Shown here piece by piece: positions 8,576 through 17,195 of a stretch of DNA of 64,000 nt. Positions within the stretch are counted from its first letter, which is position 1; each line of letters opens with the position of its first letter. The notes beneath the pieces are model-generated. The model searched no databases. It was not told where the DNA came from and saw only the letters and a list, made by a program, of their open reading frames with translations. The stretch comes from Devosia elaeis (GTDB lineage Bacteria > Pseudomonadota > Alphaproteobacteria > Rhizobiales > Devosiaceae): the NCBI RefSeq assembly GCF_001650025.1, contig NZ_LVVY01000094.1, forward strand, positions 16,871 to 80,870, written 5' to 3'. The translations under genes were made by a program, and so were the position numbers.

Positions 8576-8992
8576 ATGAAATATCTGCACACCATGGTGC
8601 GCGTCACCAATATCGAGGACAGCCTCCGCTTCTATTGCGAAGGGCTGGGCCTGGAGGAAGTGCGCCGCATCGAGAACGAAAAGGGCCGCTTCACCCTGAT
8701 CTTCCTGCGCGCACCGGGCGACGAGGGCGGCCAGGTCGAACTGACCTATAATTGGGACCCCGAGGATTATACCGGCGGCCGCAATTTCGGACACCTGGCC
8801 TATCGCGTCCAGGACATCTACGCACTGTGCCAGCACCTGCAGGACATGGGCGTGGTCATCAACCGCCCGCCCCGCGATGGCCACATGGCCTTCGTCAAAT
8901 CCCCCGACGGCATTTCGGTGGAGCTGATCCAGGACGGCCATCTCGATCCGCAGGAGCCCTGGGCCTCGATGCCGAATACCGGCACCTGGTAA
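8576..8992 (+). CDS. gloA: Lactoylglutathione lyase (glyoxalase I)
   Basis: Isomerises the methylglyoxal-glutathione hemithioacetal to S-lactoylglutathione in the cytoplasm. The 138-aa length is normal. The four metal ligands of the Ni/Zn enzyme are in place: H5, E55, H73 and E116, at spacings matching E. coli GlxI. A strong AGGAGG precedes the ATG. A perfect 14-bp inverted repeat lies just downstream. Confidence 0.93.
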   Translation: MKYLHTMVRVTNIEDSLRFYCEGLGLEEVRRIENEKGRFTLIFLRAPGDEGGQVELTYNWDPEDYTGGRNFGHLAYRVQDIYALCQHLQDMGVVINRPPRDGHMAFVKSPDGISVELIQDGHLDPQEPWASMPNTGTW

Positions 8993-9010
8993 CCGCCCGC
9001 GCCCAACCTT

Positions 9011-9047
9011 TAACCGCCCGCTAACCCTGTTGCTTAGCGGGCGGTTA
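9011..9047. repeat. Perfect 14-bp inverted repeat (possible terminator hairpin)
   Basis: TAACCGCCCGCTAA (9011-9024) and its exact complement (9034-9047) flank a 9-nt loop. It sits 18 nt after the gloA stop. There is no T-tract immediately after the stem, so it is not a classic intrinsic terminator; it could be a factor-assisted terminator or an mRNA-stabilising hairpin. Confidence 0.75.
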
Positions 9048-9130
9048 GCGAAACCGATCTAATTTTAACGACCGAACCCACATGCCCATTGCCTGTTGCA
9101 GCTTTGCGACAGAGGCCCGGGAAGGTCGAT

Positions 9131-9607
9131 ATGCCCCGCCTGCTTCGCTCCATCGCCGCCATCGCGCTGACCGCCATCGTCCTGGCGGGCTGCCTGCCCA
9201 TGGCCATGTTCGCCAGCGGCAGCGGCTCGGGCTATTCCGGCCTGCGCCAGGACTGGGGCACCTATGTCAGCTCCGGCAATGTCAACGCGCTCTGCATCTC
9301 GCCCAAGCTGCGCTTCGTCATCTGGGAATTCGAAGGCCATTTCGGCAAGCGCATCGTGATGAATTCGGGCTATCGCAACGCCTTCCACAATGCCTCGGCC
9401 GGTGGCGCGGACAATTCCTATCACACCAAGTGCATGGCGGCCGATTTCTACATTCCGGGCGTGCCCAAGCAGGAGCTGATCGCCTTCGCCATGCGCACGG
9501 ACAGCGTCGGCGGGCTGGGCTGCTATCCGGGCCGCAACTTCATCCATGTGGACGTGCGCGACCGTCCGCGCGGCCGCCGGACGCCGGTGACCTTCTCGGG
9601 CTGTTGA
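9131..9607 (+). CDS. Peptidase M15A-like (D-Ala-D-Ala carboxypeptidase fold) lipoprotein
   Basis: Exported 158-aa protein with a lipobox (LAGC, C21). The body has the M15A zinc pattern: SGYRN at 79-83, H98 followed six residues later by D105 (SYHTKCMAADF), and H139-x-D141 (IHVDV). This predicts a metallopeptidase acting on peptidoglycan stem peptides or a related structural domain. Start ATG 9131 has GAAGG upstream; a longer frame from 9089 lacks this. Two tRNA-Glu genes follow. Confidence 0.82.
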   Translation: MPRLLRSIAAIALTAIVLAGCLPMAMFASGSGSGYSGLRQDWGTYVSSGNVNALCISPKLRFVIWEFEGHFGKRIVMNSGYRNAFHNASAGGADNSYHTKCMAADFYIPGVPKQELIAFAMRTDSVGGLGCYPGRNFIHVDVRDRPRGRRTPVTFSGC

Positions 9608-9654
9608 AAACTCGCTCCCGAGAAATTTCCTCACAGGATCAACGCAAAATGGGG

Positions 9655-9683
9655 TTGCGCAATCAGGCACACCCCACTATACG
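9655..9683 (+). promoter_or_regulatory. Candidate promoter for tRNA-Glu
   Basis: TTGCGC (9655-9660) and TATACG (9678-9683) are separated by exactly 17 bp. The tRNA starts 17 nt after the -10, fitting a short 5' leader. Confidence 0.6.
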
Positions 9684-9700
9684 ACGGCCATCGCGCAGAT

Positions 9701-9775
9701 GCGCCCTTCGTCTATCGGTTAGGACGGCACCCTTTCACGGTGCAGAGAGGGGTTCGATTCCCCTAGGGCGTACCA
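9701..9775 (+). tRNA. tRNA-Glu (anticodon TTC)
   Basis: 75 nt with encoded CCA. Acceptor GCGCCCT/AGGGCGT, anticodon stem GCACC/GGTGC around loop CTTTCAC (anticodon TTC), and T arm with TTCGATT. The D arm has the short form usual for tRNA-Glu. Confidence 0.97.
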
Positions 9776-9825
9776 CCCTCCCCTTGCTTTTATGGCAGGC
9801 GGATGGCTTTTATAGCGCGGACCGT

Positions 9826-9900
9826 GCGCCCATCGTCTAGCGGTCAGGACACCGCCCTCTCACGGCGGGAACAGGGGTTCGATTCCCCTTGGGCGTACCA
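9826..9900 (+). tRNA. tRNA-Glu (anticodon CTC)
   Basis: 75 nt with encoded CCA. Anticodon stem CCGCC/GGCGG around loop CTCTCAC gives anticodon CTC (GAG codons). It lies 50 nt after tRNA-Glu(TTC), is nearly identical to it in the acceptor, D and T regions, and is probably co-transcribed with it. Confidence 0.97.
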
Positions 9901-9959
9901 ATCTCCCCTCTCGCATCATAGGTTTGGTCTGCGCGCTCGTTCCGCGCCGTATTCCCTTC

Positions 9960-10036
9960 GTCATTGCCGGGCTTGTCCCGGCAATCCAGTTTCGGGCCAG
10001 CAATTCATGGACCACCCGGACAAACCGGGTGGTGAC
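9960..10036. repeat. REP-B element, copy 1
   Basis: 77-bp element bounded by GTCA and TGAC and made of two hairpins: ATTGCCGGG..CCCGGCAAT on the left and CCACCCGG..CCGGGTGG on the right. It lies immediately left of a REP-A element, downstream of the tRNA-Glu pair. Related copies are at 22216, 50748 and, degenerate, 17701. Confidence 0.85.
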
Positions 10037-10062
10037 GTTTGCCCTTGCAGCAAGCTCTTGGA

Positions 10063-10155
10063 AGACCTCATGGTGAGCCTGTCGAACCACGAGATCGGGC
10101 ACGCCTACGCTTTGGTGCCACGCCCTCACCCTTCGACGAGCTCAGGATGAGGTCT
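10063..10155 (-). repeat. REP-A element, copy 1 (inverted orientation)
   Basis: Two near-complementary arms of about 30 bp, each ending in AGACCTCAT/ATGAGGTCT, around a variable centre. Relative to the other copies it is inverted. It fills the gap between the tRNA-Glu genes and the convergent greA/B-like gene. Confidence 0.88.
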
Positions 10156-10168
10156 ACCAAGATACAGC

Positions 10169-10651
10169 TCAGCCGATCCCGACGATCTCCACGTCACCGC
10201 CGACGAAACTCGCTCCTTCGCCGACGCCCTTGCCCATAAGGGCGCGCGCAATCGGCGAGGCGAAGGAGATGGAGCCCGCTTTGGGATCGGCCTCGTCCTC
10301 GCCGACGATTCGATAGGTCTGCACCCGCCCGTCGTCGCGCTCGAAGGTCACGCGGCTGCCGAAAGCGACGACATCCTGACCCTCGGGCGGTGGAACCAGC
10401 TGCGCGGTGCGCAGGCGCTCGGTGTAATAACGCAGGTCGCGGAACGGGTTGGCGGCCTGCCGCCGGCGCTCGTTGACGTCCTCGACCGCCATTGCCGCAT
10501 CATAGGCGGTGCGCGCCTCGGCCAATTGCCGCTCCAATGCTGCCAGCCCTGCTTCCGTCACCAGGTTCGGGCCTTCCGGCACCGGGCGGTCGGGCAGCAT
10601 GGTTTCCGAAGCCGTTTCGGCACTGTCTTCCTTGGTGAAGGCGACGCTCAC
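10169..10651 (-). CDS. GreA/GreB family transcription elongation factor
   Basis: 160 aa, starting at GTG 10651 with GAGGA 8 nt upstream. An N-terminal helical hairpin (LVTEAGLAALERQLAEAR onward, about 30-85) precedes a C-terminal FKBP-like domain (VVAFGSRVTFERDDG through ISFASPIARALMGKGVGE). Gre factors insert the coiled coil into the RNA polymerase channel and stimulate cleavage of backtracked RNA. The divergent N-terminus and weak coiled-coil conservation suggest a paralogue rather than the principal GreA. Confidence 0.87.
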   Translation of the reverse strand: MSVAFTKEDSAETASETMLPDRPVPEGPNLVTEAGLAALERQLAEARTAYDAAMAVEDVNERRRQAANPFRDLRYYTERLRTAQLVPPPEGQDVVAFGSRVTFERDDGRVQTYRIVGEDEADPKAGSISFASPIARALMGKGVGEGASFVGGDVEIVGIG

Positions 10652-10725
10652 GGGCGATTCCTCAAATGCTTCTGTTGGTCATGGCATATTTGGGCGGCAG
10701 GAACGAATACCCGCCCCGGACGACC

Positions 10726-10956
10726 TCAAACCTCGGCGCAATTGCCTTCCGTGCCGTCGGTCTCGCCGCGTTCGCGCGCTTCGAGACAATCGCATTGCGT
10801 TTCGAAACGGCTGGTCTCGTCCTCGGTCAGCTTTTCCCCCGATTGCAACAGGTCGAGCTGGGCCCTGCACAATTCGGAATCGAGGGCCGGCCGCTGGGCA
10901 TGGGCAGGCAGGACGGAAAGGGCCAACAGGAGGGCGACGGTGGAAAGGTATTTCAT
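10726..10956 (-). CDS. Small exported protein of unknown function
   Basis: 76 aa from the ATG at 10956 (GGAG upstream). A clear signal peptide (MKYLSTVALLLALSVLPAHA) leaves a 56-residue acidic mature protein with three cysteines (DSELCRAQ, ETQCDCLE) and a fourth near the end. I do not recognise the family. Cysteine content and export suggest a disulfide-containing periplasmic protein. Confidence 0.7.
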   Translation of the reverse strand: MKYLSTVALLLALSVLPAHAQRPALDSELCRAQLDLLQSGEKLTEDETSRFETQCDCLEARERGETDGTEGNCAEV

Positions 10957-11028
10957 AAGGCGCTCCGTTTGCGGGTCGGGGCGGGTTCGACCACGCAAAA
11001 GCGGAGAGAACGTGTCATTGCGGGGAAA

Positions 11029-11751
11029 CTAGCCCCGCCCCACACGCTCCAGCAGCAGATCGCGGGCCTCGTTGATCTTGGCCGCGAGGAATTCCGAGCC
11101 GCCCCGATCCGGATGCACGCCTTTCATCAGTTCGCGGTGCGCGGCCTTGATCTCCTCGGCATTGGCGCCGGGCTGGAGCCCCAGCACGGCATAGGCCTCG
11201 GCCACCGGATCGCGCGATCCGCCCGAGGGCGCTTCGCCGCCCGGCCCGCCTCCCGCATCCTGTTCGGCGAAATATTCGCGCCACCCGGCGCGATTGGTAT
11301 CAAGCCAGCTTTCGAGCAGGTTGACGCTTTCCGCATCGTGCCCGATCTCGCCGATCAGCACCCGGGTTTCGTATTCGCCCAGGTCCAGCAGGTCCCAGCC
11401 GGCAAATTGCCCATCCAGCACCCGGCCGGACAATTCGCCGGTATCGTGATCGAGCTCCATGGCCAGGTAACGGCTGCGCACCTTGGATGTATTGGCATTG
11501 CCCCCGGCGACGCTATCGAAGGAAAACTGGCCGATCCGCCCGCGCAGCAGCACCGAGGCGGCGAGCGCGCCCACGATCATGGCGATGTCGATGCGCCGGA
11601 ACAGCAGGGCCGCCAGCGCGACCAGGCCCGCAAAGCCGCCCACAATCCAGCGCAGGCTGCGCATCAGCACGCGCCGGTCCATGTTCCGCATCGCCTGCAA
11701 CAGCCAGAGCGCGGCCAACAGGCCCAGGCCTCCAAGAAAAATCCAGCTCAT
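11029..11751 (-). CDS. Membrane-anchored J-domain protein
   Basis: 240 aa. Two hydrophobic segments at about 4-22 and 37-75 precede a cytoplasmic region ending in a J domain (about 183-240) with the diagnostic HPD at 213-215, followed by [17 protein letters not shown]. This topology resembles the Pam18/DjlA-like group of membrane J-proteins that recruit DnaK to a membrane site. It overlaps the upstream VWA-like gene by 4 nt (ATGA), so the two are translationally coupled. Confidence 0.88.
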   Translation of the reverse strand: MSWIFLGGLGLLAALWLLQAMRNMDRRVLMRSLRWIVGGFAGLVALAALLFRRIDIAMIVGALAASVLLRGRIGQFSFDSVAGGNANTSKVRSRYLAMELDHDTGELSGRVLDGQFAGWDLLDLGEYETRVLIGEIGHDAESVNLLESWLDTNRAGWREYFAEQDAGGGPGGEAPSGGSRDPVAEAYAVLGLQPGANAEEIKAAHRELMKGVHPDRGGSEFLAAKINEARDLLLERVGRG

Positions 11752-12470
11752 CTGCCCTCGATCTGCGCCAGCAGCGCCCGCGCTTCGCCATTCTGCTGCA
11801 GGCGCAGATGCGCCCTCCCGCCGCTCGCAAAGGCGGCCACAGCCTTCAGTAGCGCCGCCAATTGTCCCGGCGCCGAATTGTCGAACCGGGCATAGGCGCC
11901 CTTGGACAGCCGCGCGAATTCGCGGAACGCCGCTTCGACGCGGGCATCGCGCCCTTCCTGGAACACGAAGATCGGCAATCCCAGCAGGCCCAGCTCCCCG
12001 GCCTTGGCGCAGAGCGCATCGACATCTTCCTCGATGGCATCCCCGACAAAGACCATGGCATTGATCCGCCGCTTCTTATGCTCGTCCCGGGCATGGTTGA
12101 ACACCTTGCCGATCTGCGTATTGCCGCCCTGGCAGGCTATGCCGCTCATCAATCGCGCCAGGGCCGAGGCATCCTTGACCCATTTGGAAGCGCGGCATTC
12201 GCCCAGCCCGCGGAAATAGAGCAATTGCACCTGCAGATGCGCGTCGTCCGGAATCGCCTCGAACATGCCGGCCTGCAGGGACACGGCCATGTCCCAGGTG
12301 GGCTGGCGGCTCATCGTGGCATCCATGGCGAAGAGCAGCCGGCCGTCCTCGGCGGCATTGGGTCGCGCGAGCTTGCCCACCTTCTCCACGAAGCTGGCGA
12401 TTTCGTCGCGAACCGCGCCCTGCTGCTGCACGACGCCATCCCGGCGGGTCGTCGGATTCTTCTCACTCAT
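11748..12470 (-). CDS. VWA-like domain protein
   Basis: 240 aa from ATG 12470. The central region reads as a von Willebrand A-type fold: [16 protein letters not shown] carries a D50-x-T-x-S metal-site motif, a second block ([15 protein letters not shown]) supplies the conserved Thr, and [14 protein letters not shown] follows. Such proteins often act with chaperones or AAA ATPases; here the partner gene encodes a J-domain protein, overlapping by ATGA. No signal peptide, so probably cytoplasmic. The role is unknown. Confidence 0.85.
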   Translation of the reverse strand: MSEKNPTTRRDGVVQQQGAVRDEIASFVEKVGKLARPNAAEDGRLLFAMDATMSRQPTWDMAVSLQAGMFEAIPDDAHLQVQLLYFRGLGECRASKWVKDASALARLMSGIACQGGNTQIGKVFNHARDEHKKRRINAMVFVGDAIEEDVDALCAKAGELGLLGLPIFVFQEGRDARVEAAFREFARLSKGAYARFDNSAPGQLAALLKAVAAFASGGRAHLRLQQNGEARALLAQIEGR

Positions 12471-12593
12471 GGTTCGAATATGTGGGGCGATCACCGCCCC
12501 GGCAAGGGATTGACGAAATTCTGCTTGTCTTGGTCGAAATGCGGGCGCCTCATTCGTCATGGCAGGAGAAATCCTGTTAGGAGGGAAATCCAA

Positions 12594-13817
12594 ATGGAAC
12601 GGCATTACGGCTGGGTCATCGTGGCCGCCGGCGCGGTGATCACCTGTCTGGCAATGGGCGCGATGTTCGCCCTGCCCGTCTACCTGCAACCGATCTCGGA
12701 CGAAACCGGCTGGACCCGGGCCGGCATTTCCGGAGCGATGACGGTGGGCTTCATCGTCATGGGCGTGGCCGGCTTTCTCTGGGGCACGCTGACCGACCGC
12801 ATCGGCGCCCGCCCCGTGGTGCTCATCGCCGCCGTGCTTCTGGGCCTGGGCCTCTTCGTCGCCAGCCGGGCCGACAATCTCTTCATCTTCCAGTTTGCCT
12901 ATGGCGGGCTGGTGGGGGCCTCGGGCGGCGCCTTCTTCGCCCCGCTGATCGCCACCACCCTGGGCTGGTTCGACAAGCATCGGAGCCTGGCCGTCTCGCT
13001 GGTCTCGCTGGGCGGCGGCATCGCGCCCATGACCATTACCCCGCTGGCCACCGTGCTGATCCAGACCTTCGGCTGGCGCGACGCGATGATGATGACGGCC
13101 ATCGGCGCCACGCTCTTCATCGTGCCCGCCGCCTTCCTGATCCGCCGCGCGCCCGAGGCCGTGGCGGCCGCGCCGAGCCCGGCCAGCGACGTGGCCCCGG
13201 CCGAACCGCGCCCAACCAATATGGGCGCCATTTTCCGCACGCCGCAATTCTTCGTTCTGGCCGGCGTGTTCTTCCTCTGCTGCGCCGCCCATTCCGGGCC
13301 GATCTTCCATACGGTGAGCTATGCCATGCTCTGCGGCGCCTCGGCGCTGGCGGCGGCCAGCATCTATAGCGTCGAGGGCTTTGCGGGCCTGTTCGGCCGC
13401 GTCTTCTTCGGCGTGCTGGCTGACCGCATCGGCGTCAAGCGGGTCATCGTCGCCGGCCTCGTGCTCCAGGCCGTGGGCATCTATCTCTATATCTATGTCA
13501 GCGAATTGCCCCATTTCTACATGCTGGCCGTGGTGCTGGGCCTGGTCTATGGCGGCGTCATGCCGCTCTATTCGGTGCTGGCGCGCGACTATTTCGGCCC
13601 CAAGGTCATGGGCACGGTGCTGGGCGGCATCACCATGACCTCCTCCATCGGCATGGCCTTCGGCCCGGTCGGCGGCGGCTGGCTGTTCGACACCTTCGGC
13701 GACTACCACTGGCTCTACGTCGCTTCGGCCGGCGTGGGCCTGGCGGCGGCAGCCCTGGCGCTGGCCTTCCCGCCCAAGACGCAGGACGAAACGCCGACCG
13801 CAGCGCAGCCGGCGTAA
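12594..13817 (+). CDS. MFS transporter (monocarboxylate/OFA-like)
   Basis: 407 aa, 12 predicted membrane segments in two halves with a hydrophilic linker near 180-215. The loop 2-3 signature GTLTDRIGARPV and its second-half counterpart GVLADRIGVKRV are both present. The opening HYGWVIVAAGAVI is typical of the OFA/monocarboxylate branch. Start ATG 12594 follows AGGAGGG. Substrate unknown. It converges on another MFS gene. Confidence 0.9.
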   Translation: MERHYGWVIVAAGAVITCLAMGAMFALPVYLQPISDETGWTRAGISGAMTVGFIVMGVAGFLWGTLTDRIGARPVVLIAAVLLGLGLFVASRADNLFIFQFAYGGLVGASGGAFFAPLIATTLGWFDKHRSLAVSLVSLGGGIAPMTITPLATVLIQTFGWRDAMMMTAIGATLFIVPAAFLIRRAPEAVAAAPSPASDVAPAEPRPTNMGAIFRTPQFFVLAGVFFLCCAAHSGPIFHTVSYAMLCGASALAAASIYSVEGFAGLFGRVFFGVLADRIGVKRVIVAGLVLQAVGIYLYIYVSELPHFYMLAVVLGLVYGGVMPLYSVLARDYFGPKVMGTVLGGITMTSSIGMAFGPVGGGWLFDTFGDYHWLYVASAGVGLAAAALALAFPPKTQDETPTAAQPA

Positions 13818-13839
13818 CGGGTAAGGCTCCGATTACCGA

Positions 13840-15186
13840 TCAGGCGGGGCTCGCCACGGCGGCCCCGCCATTTTCATCATCGTCCTTGCCTGCCGCATAG
13901 GCGGCCGACAAATCCCGGTAATAGCGGGAATTGAAGGCCAGGATGGTGATGATCACCCCAATGAAGCCGGCAATGGTGAAGACCAGGGCAATGCCTCGAT
14001 CCGGCCCGGTGCCGAACCAGGAGCCGATCGTGTCGGCGCCCGCCCCATCAGTCATGAAGGGGATGACGATGAACTGCGTCAGCGGCCCGATCAGGAAGGC
14101 CGTGAGCGGGGATGCCGATTGCTCCACCGATTGGGCAAAGCCGAAGACGCGCCCCTGCCGCTCCAGCGGCACCACCTTCTGCAATGTCGTATGCTCGGCC
14201 GCCTCGGCATAGGGGCCCAGCAGCATCCAGATGAAACAACCGCCCGCCAGCAGCCAGATCGACGGCTGGATGGTGAAGACGCAGCACACCGACCAGGTGA
14301 TGAGATTGACCAGGAGCAGCGTGCGCAGCGGGTTCTTGCCCAGGCCAGTACGCGAAATGATGATGCCGCTGGCGATGAAGGCGGTGGAGAGCACGCCGAA
14401 CAGCAGGCCCCAGACCTCCACGGAAACCAGCGACAGCCCATAGGCGTCGAGCAGGGCCATGAAGACGCCGCCCAGGAAATTGTTGAAGCAGGCGAAGAAG
14501 ATCAGCGCGAACAGCCCCGGCACCGCGGCGATGACGCGAATGGTGCCGGCAATATCGACGCGCTTGGGCTCTTGGGGCACGTCCGGACTCGGTGCCGGGC
14601 GGCCCTCGTCGATCCGCACCAGGCTCAGATGCAGCAGGACCAGGATGGTGGCGCCCAGCGCCAGGGCCAGCACGCCCAGCATGCCGGTATAGGCCACCAG
14701 GAAACCGGAAATCACCGAGGTGGTGAGAAAACCGATGCCGCTGACCATGCCCACAAGGCCATTGGCCTTGTCGCGCTGGTCCTCGGGAATGAGGATGGTC
14801 ACCAGGGTCGGCAGCGCGATGGAGCGGATATTACCGGCAATGACGCCCAGCATGACCACCAGCACGAAGAGCCAGAGATAAGGCCCGAAGGGATCGGTGA
14901 AGGCGCCCTCGGGCTCGATCAGCACCAGGACAATTGCGGCCGCATAGAGCGCCGCCGACACCACGCTTGACCCCATCATCGCCAGTTTCTTGCCATTGTG
15001 GTCGACGATGGAGCCGAACCAGAAACCGAAGCCGGCCGTGAAGACCAGATAGACGCCCGCGATCATGCCCGTGGCGAAGACCGAATGCGTCTCGAGAAAA
15101 ATCCAGAAGGTGATGGCGAACCACACCGTGAAATTGGTGACATTGGCCACAAGGTTGTTGGCCAGGATTTGGTGAAACGGCTTCAT
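13840..15186 (-). CDS. MFS exporter (MFS_3/EntS-like)
   Basis: 448 aa from ATG 15186, preceded by GGGAAAG; an upstream in-frame start at 15252 would add a charged 22-residue leader unlike a membrane protein start. It has about 12 membrane segments, a central loop with a Pro-rich stretch (RPAPSPDVPQEPKRV) and the early SIVDHNGKKLAMM loop. The pattern fits the MFS_3 group (macrolide or siderophore exporters). Substrate unknown. Confidence 0.87.
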   Translation of the reverse strand: MKPFHQILANNLVANVTNFTVWFAITFWIFLETHSVFATGMIAGVYLVFTAGFGFWFGSIVDHNGKKLAMMGSSVVSAALYAAAIVLVLIEPEGAFTDPFGPYLWLFVLVVMLGVIAGNIRSIALPTLVTILIPEDQRDKANGLVGMVSGIGFLTTSVISGFLVAYTGMLGVLALALGATILVLLHLSLVRIDEGRPAPSPDVPQEPKRVDIAGTIRVIAAVPGLFALIFFACFNNFLGGVFMALLDAYGLSLVSVEVWGLLFGVLSTAFIASGIIISRTGLGKNPLRTLLLVNLITWSVCCVFTIQPSIWLLAGGCFIWMLLGPYAEAAEHTTLQKVVPLERQGRVFGFAQSVEQSASPLTAFLIGPLTQFIVIPFMTDGAGADTIGSWFGTGPDRGIALVFTIAGFIGVIITILAFNSRYYRDLSAAYAAGKDDDENGGAAVASPA

Positions 15187-15342
15187 CGAACTTTCCCGCT
15201 CGGAATGCGCGGGCGCATCCCGTTTCTCTGAATGTACAATCTCGCGGACCACCCTGACGAGGGGTGTCAGTAGCCCGCAGCATTCAGACGAACGGCACCA
15301 TTCCGGTTCGACATGGGGCGGGGCGATTGCTCCGCTGCGCCG

Positions 15343-15624
15343 CTACCAGCAGCGCGGCCAATAGATATCGTCGCGAAAATCTTCCGGAATCCGGGACATG
15401 CGCGACAGCGCGCCGGCGGCGAGATCGATCTGTTCGCAGAGCTGGTGGATGCGGGCGGGCACCGGGGTGCCGGAGACATATTCGCGCATCCGCCATTCAT
15501 CCAGCCCCAGCGCGTCCTTGCGCCGCCGCGCCTCGGCCTCGATGTCCATGGGGCGAACCGCGCCGGAATGGCCGATGGCCTGGTCCGGTTCACTCCATTC
15601 CCTGCTCTCTATCGCGAAACGCAT
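15343..15624 (-). CDS. Small hypothetical protein
   Basis: 93 aa, charged and soluble, with no recognised domain. The C-terminal half (EYVSGTPVPARIHQLCEQID and PEDFRDDIYWPRCW) looks protein-like. Alternative start ATG 15549 gives 68 aa. It lies between the MFS exporter start and the divergent nucleosidase-like gene. Support is only moderate, from codon pattern and a plausible AAGG upstream. Confidence 0.5.
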   Translation of the reverse strand: MRFAIESREWSEPDQAIGHSGAVRPMDIEAEARRRKDALGLDEWRMREYVSGTPVPARIHQLCEQIDLAAGALSRMSRIPEDFRDDIYWPRCW

Positions 15625-15748
15625 TCCGGCCGCCTTGCGGGTCGCGCCGCAAATCGGCGGACCACTGGTTCAAATTTAATCGATATCGGTTACGGAAGCG
15701 CAAAGAATTGGGCGGCCTACACCGCCCTGCCCGTGCTAAAGGACCATC

Positions 15749-16336
15749 ATGTCGATCCTCTATCTCATGGCCGCAGAATCCGAATATGGCCCGCATCTGC
15801 GCGCCCGCATCAACCCGGTCATGGTCGGAATCGGCCCGGTGGAAGCCGCCGTCAACACCACGCGCATCCTGGCCGAAGCCAATGAACGGCCGCGCCTCGT
15901 CGCATCCCTAGGCTCGGCGGGTTCGCGCCTGCTGGACCATTGCGGCGTCTACCAGGCCATCTCGGTCTCCTATCGCGACATGGACGCGTCCCCGCTCGGT
16001 TTCATCCGGGGCGAAACGCCGCTGACCGGCCTGCCCGTCACCCTGCCGCTGGAACCGCTTGTGCCCGGGCTTGTCCCCGCCACGCTCTCCACCGGCGCCA
16101 ATGTGGTTTCCGGCGCCGCCTATGACGGGATCGCCGAGGACATGGTGGATATGGAAACCTTTGCCATCCTGCGCGCCTGCCAGGCCTTCGGCCTGCCGCT
16201 TCTGGCGCTGCGCGGCATTTCCGACGGCAAGAGCGAACTGCGCCAGCTCTCGGACTGGACGGACTATCTCCACGTCATCGACGAGAAGCTGGCCGTGGCG
16301 GTGGATCTGGTGGAAGCGGCCTACGCGACGCGCTAG
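15749..16336 (+). CDS. 5'-methylthioadenosine/S-adenosylhomocysteine nucleosidase-like protein
   Basis: Nucleoside phosphorylase fold, 195 aa (E. coli MtnN is about 232). Catalytic landmarks are present: acidic residues near E10/E12, VGIGPVEAA at about 26-34, SLGSAG at 53-58, the ribose-binding M135-E136 (VDMETFAI) and D159 (LRGISDG) that protonates the base. Expected to release adenine from MTA/SAH or a related nucleoside. It is somewhat short in the central region, so substrate range is uncertain. Its stop shares CTAG with the convergent gene. Confidence 0.85.
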   Translation: MSILYLMAAESEYGPHLRARINPVMVGIGPVEAAVNTTRILAEANERPRLVASLGSAGSRLLDHCGVYQAISVSYRDMDASPLGFIRGETPLTGLPVTLPLEPLVPGLVPATLSTGANVVSGAAYDGIAEDMVDMETFAILRACQAFGLPLLALRGISDGKSELRQLSDWTDYLHVIDEKLAVAVDLVEAAYATR

Positions 16337-16674
16337 GCGCCGCGATCGCCCTGCCCCTGCTGCTTCTTCTTGTCCCGGCGGGCGCGCTGCCAGCTGGTCC
16401 ATTTGCGGCTGCCGCGCAGGATGGCCATGTTCACCGGGCCTTGCAAAAAGATCAGGTCGACGGCCAGCAGCAGCAGGCCCAGCGGCAACATCCAGATGCC
16501 GAGCACCGGCAGGAAGCTGAAAATGCCGCCCAGCACCAGTAGGATGCCGAGCGGTATCCGCACCCAGCGCGCCTCAGGCCGGCGCACGCGGGAAAGCCAA
16601 TTCGCCGCCAGGGCGGGAATCCGGCGCTCCAATCGATCGAACAGGCGATTCAGCCGTTCCGTGCTTTTGCTCAT
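16333..16674 (-). CDS. Small two-helix membrane protein
   Basis: 113 aa from ATG 16674. A soluble N-terminus (about 1-35, RLNRLFDRLERRIPALAANW) is followed by two closely spaced hydrophobic segments (IPLGILLVLGGIFSFLPVLG and MLPLGLLLLAVDLIFL) and a basic C-terminus ending KKKQQGQGDRGA. It resembles PGPGW/tryptophan-bearing small membrane proteins of Rhizobiales; no function is known to me. Confidence 0.75.
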   Translation of the reverse strand: MSKSTERLNRLFDRLERRIPALAANWLSRVRRPEARWVRIPLGILLVLGGIFSFLPVLGIWMLPLGLLLLAVDLIFLQGPVNMAILRGSRKWTSWQRARRDKKKQQGQGDRGA

Positions 16675-16785
16675 CGAGGCTTTCTCCAGCATGAGCAGTA
16701 AATGGCTGCCACAAGGCGGCGGATCAAGGGCAAAACGGAACCCGGGCCGGAGATATTTCGTTGATCGGCAAACAGGAGCGTCCCC

Positions 16786-17103
16786 ATGTCTCTCGACCAT
16801 GTCCTTGCCAGCCTCGGCCTGGCCCATCGCGACCCCAACAGCCTTGAAGCGCGGATCGAGTCCCTGCAGCGCGACATGCGCCGCATCGGCCGCCGGCTTT
16901 CCAGCCAGGCCGAACACACCGCAGAGGATTGGGGCGATCACCTCTCCGATTTCGGGCGCGAAGCGGCGCGACAAAGCCGGCACCTGGCCGAGGCCGCCGG
17001 CACCCAGGCTTGGCGCGGCGCCAGGGCCGTGCGACGCGACCCGCTGCCGGCCATTGCCGTGATCGGCACAGCATTCCTGCTGGCGCGGCTGCTGCGGCGG
17101 TAA
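16786..17103 (+). CDS. Small tail-anchored protein (ElaB/YqjD-like)
   Basis: 105 aa. A long amphipathic helical region (about 15-80; SLEARIESLQRDMRRIGRRL and later ARQSRHLAEAAG) precedes a single C-terminal membrane segment (AIAVIGTAFLLARLL). This resembles the ElaB/YqjD/DUF883 group of inner-membrane, ribosome-associated proteins, but the match is by layout only. The ATG has GGAG upstream. Confidence 0.72.
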   Translation: MSLDHVLASLGLAHRDPNSLEARIESLQRDMRRIGRRLSSQAEHTAEDWGDHLSDFGREAARQSRHLAEAAGTQAWRGARAVRRDPLPAIAVIGTAFLLARLLRR

Positions 17104-17195
17104 CCTTCCGCTTACCGTCCTTCTGAGGCATTCCTTAAGGCTGCGGGCGCATTTTCAGGCGCAGAGACATCTTTGTCACAGCCTGGAATGCCCCC

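Noticed and set aside
12471..13709. Long N-terminal extension of the VWA-like protein
   Set aside because: It runs antisense through the MFS gene; the VWA protein starts well at ATG 12470.
13840..13875. GGCGGGGC..GCCCCGCC stem at the convergent MFS gene ends as a terminator
   Set aside because: It lies inside the coding end of the leftward MFS gene and its only T-run is short (ATTTTC); not strong enough to call.
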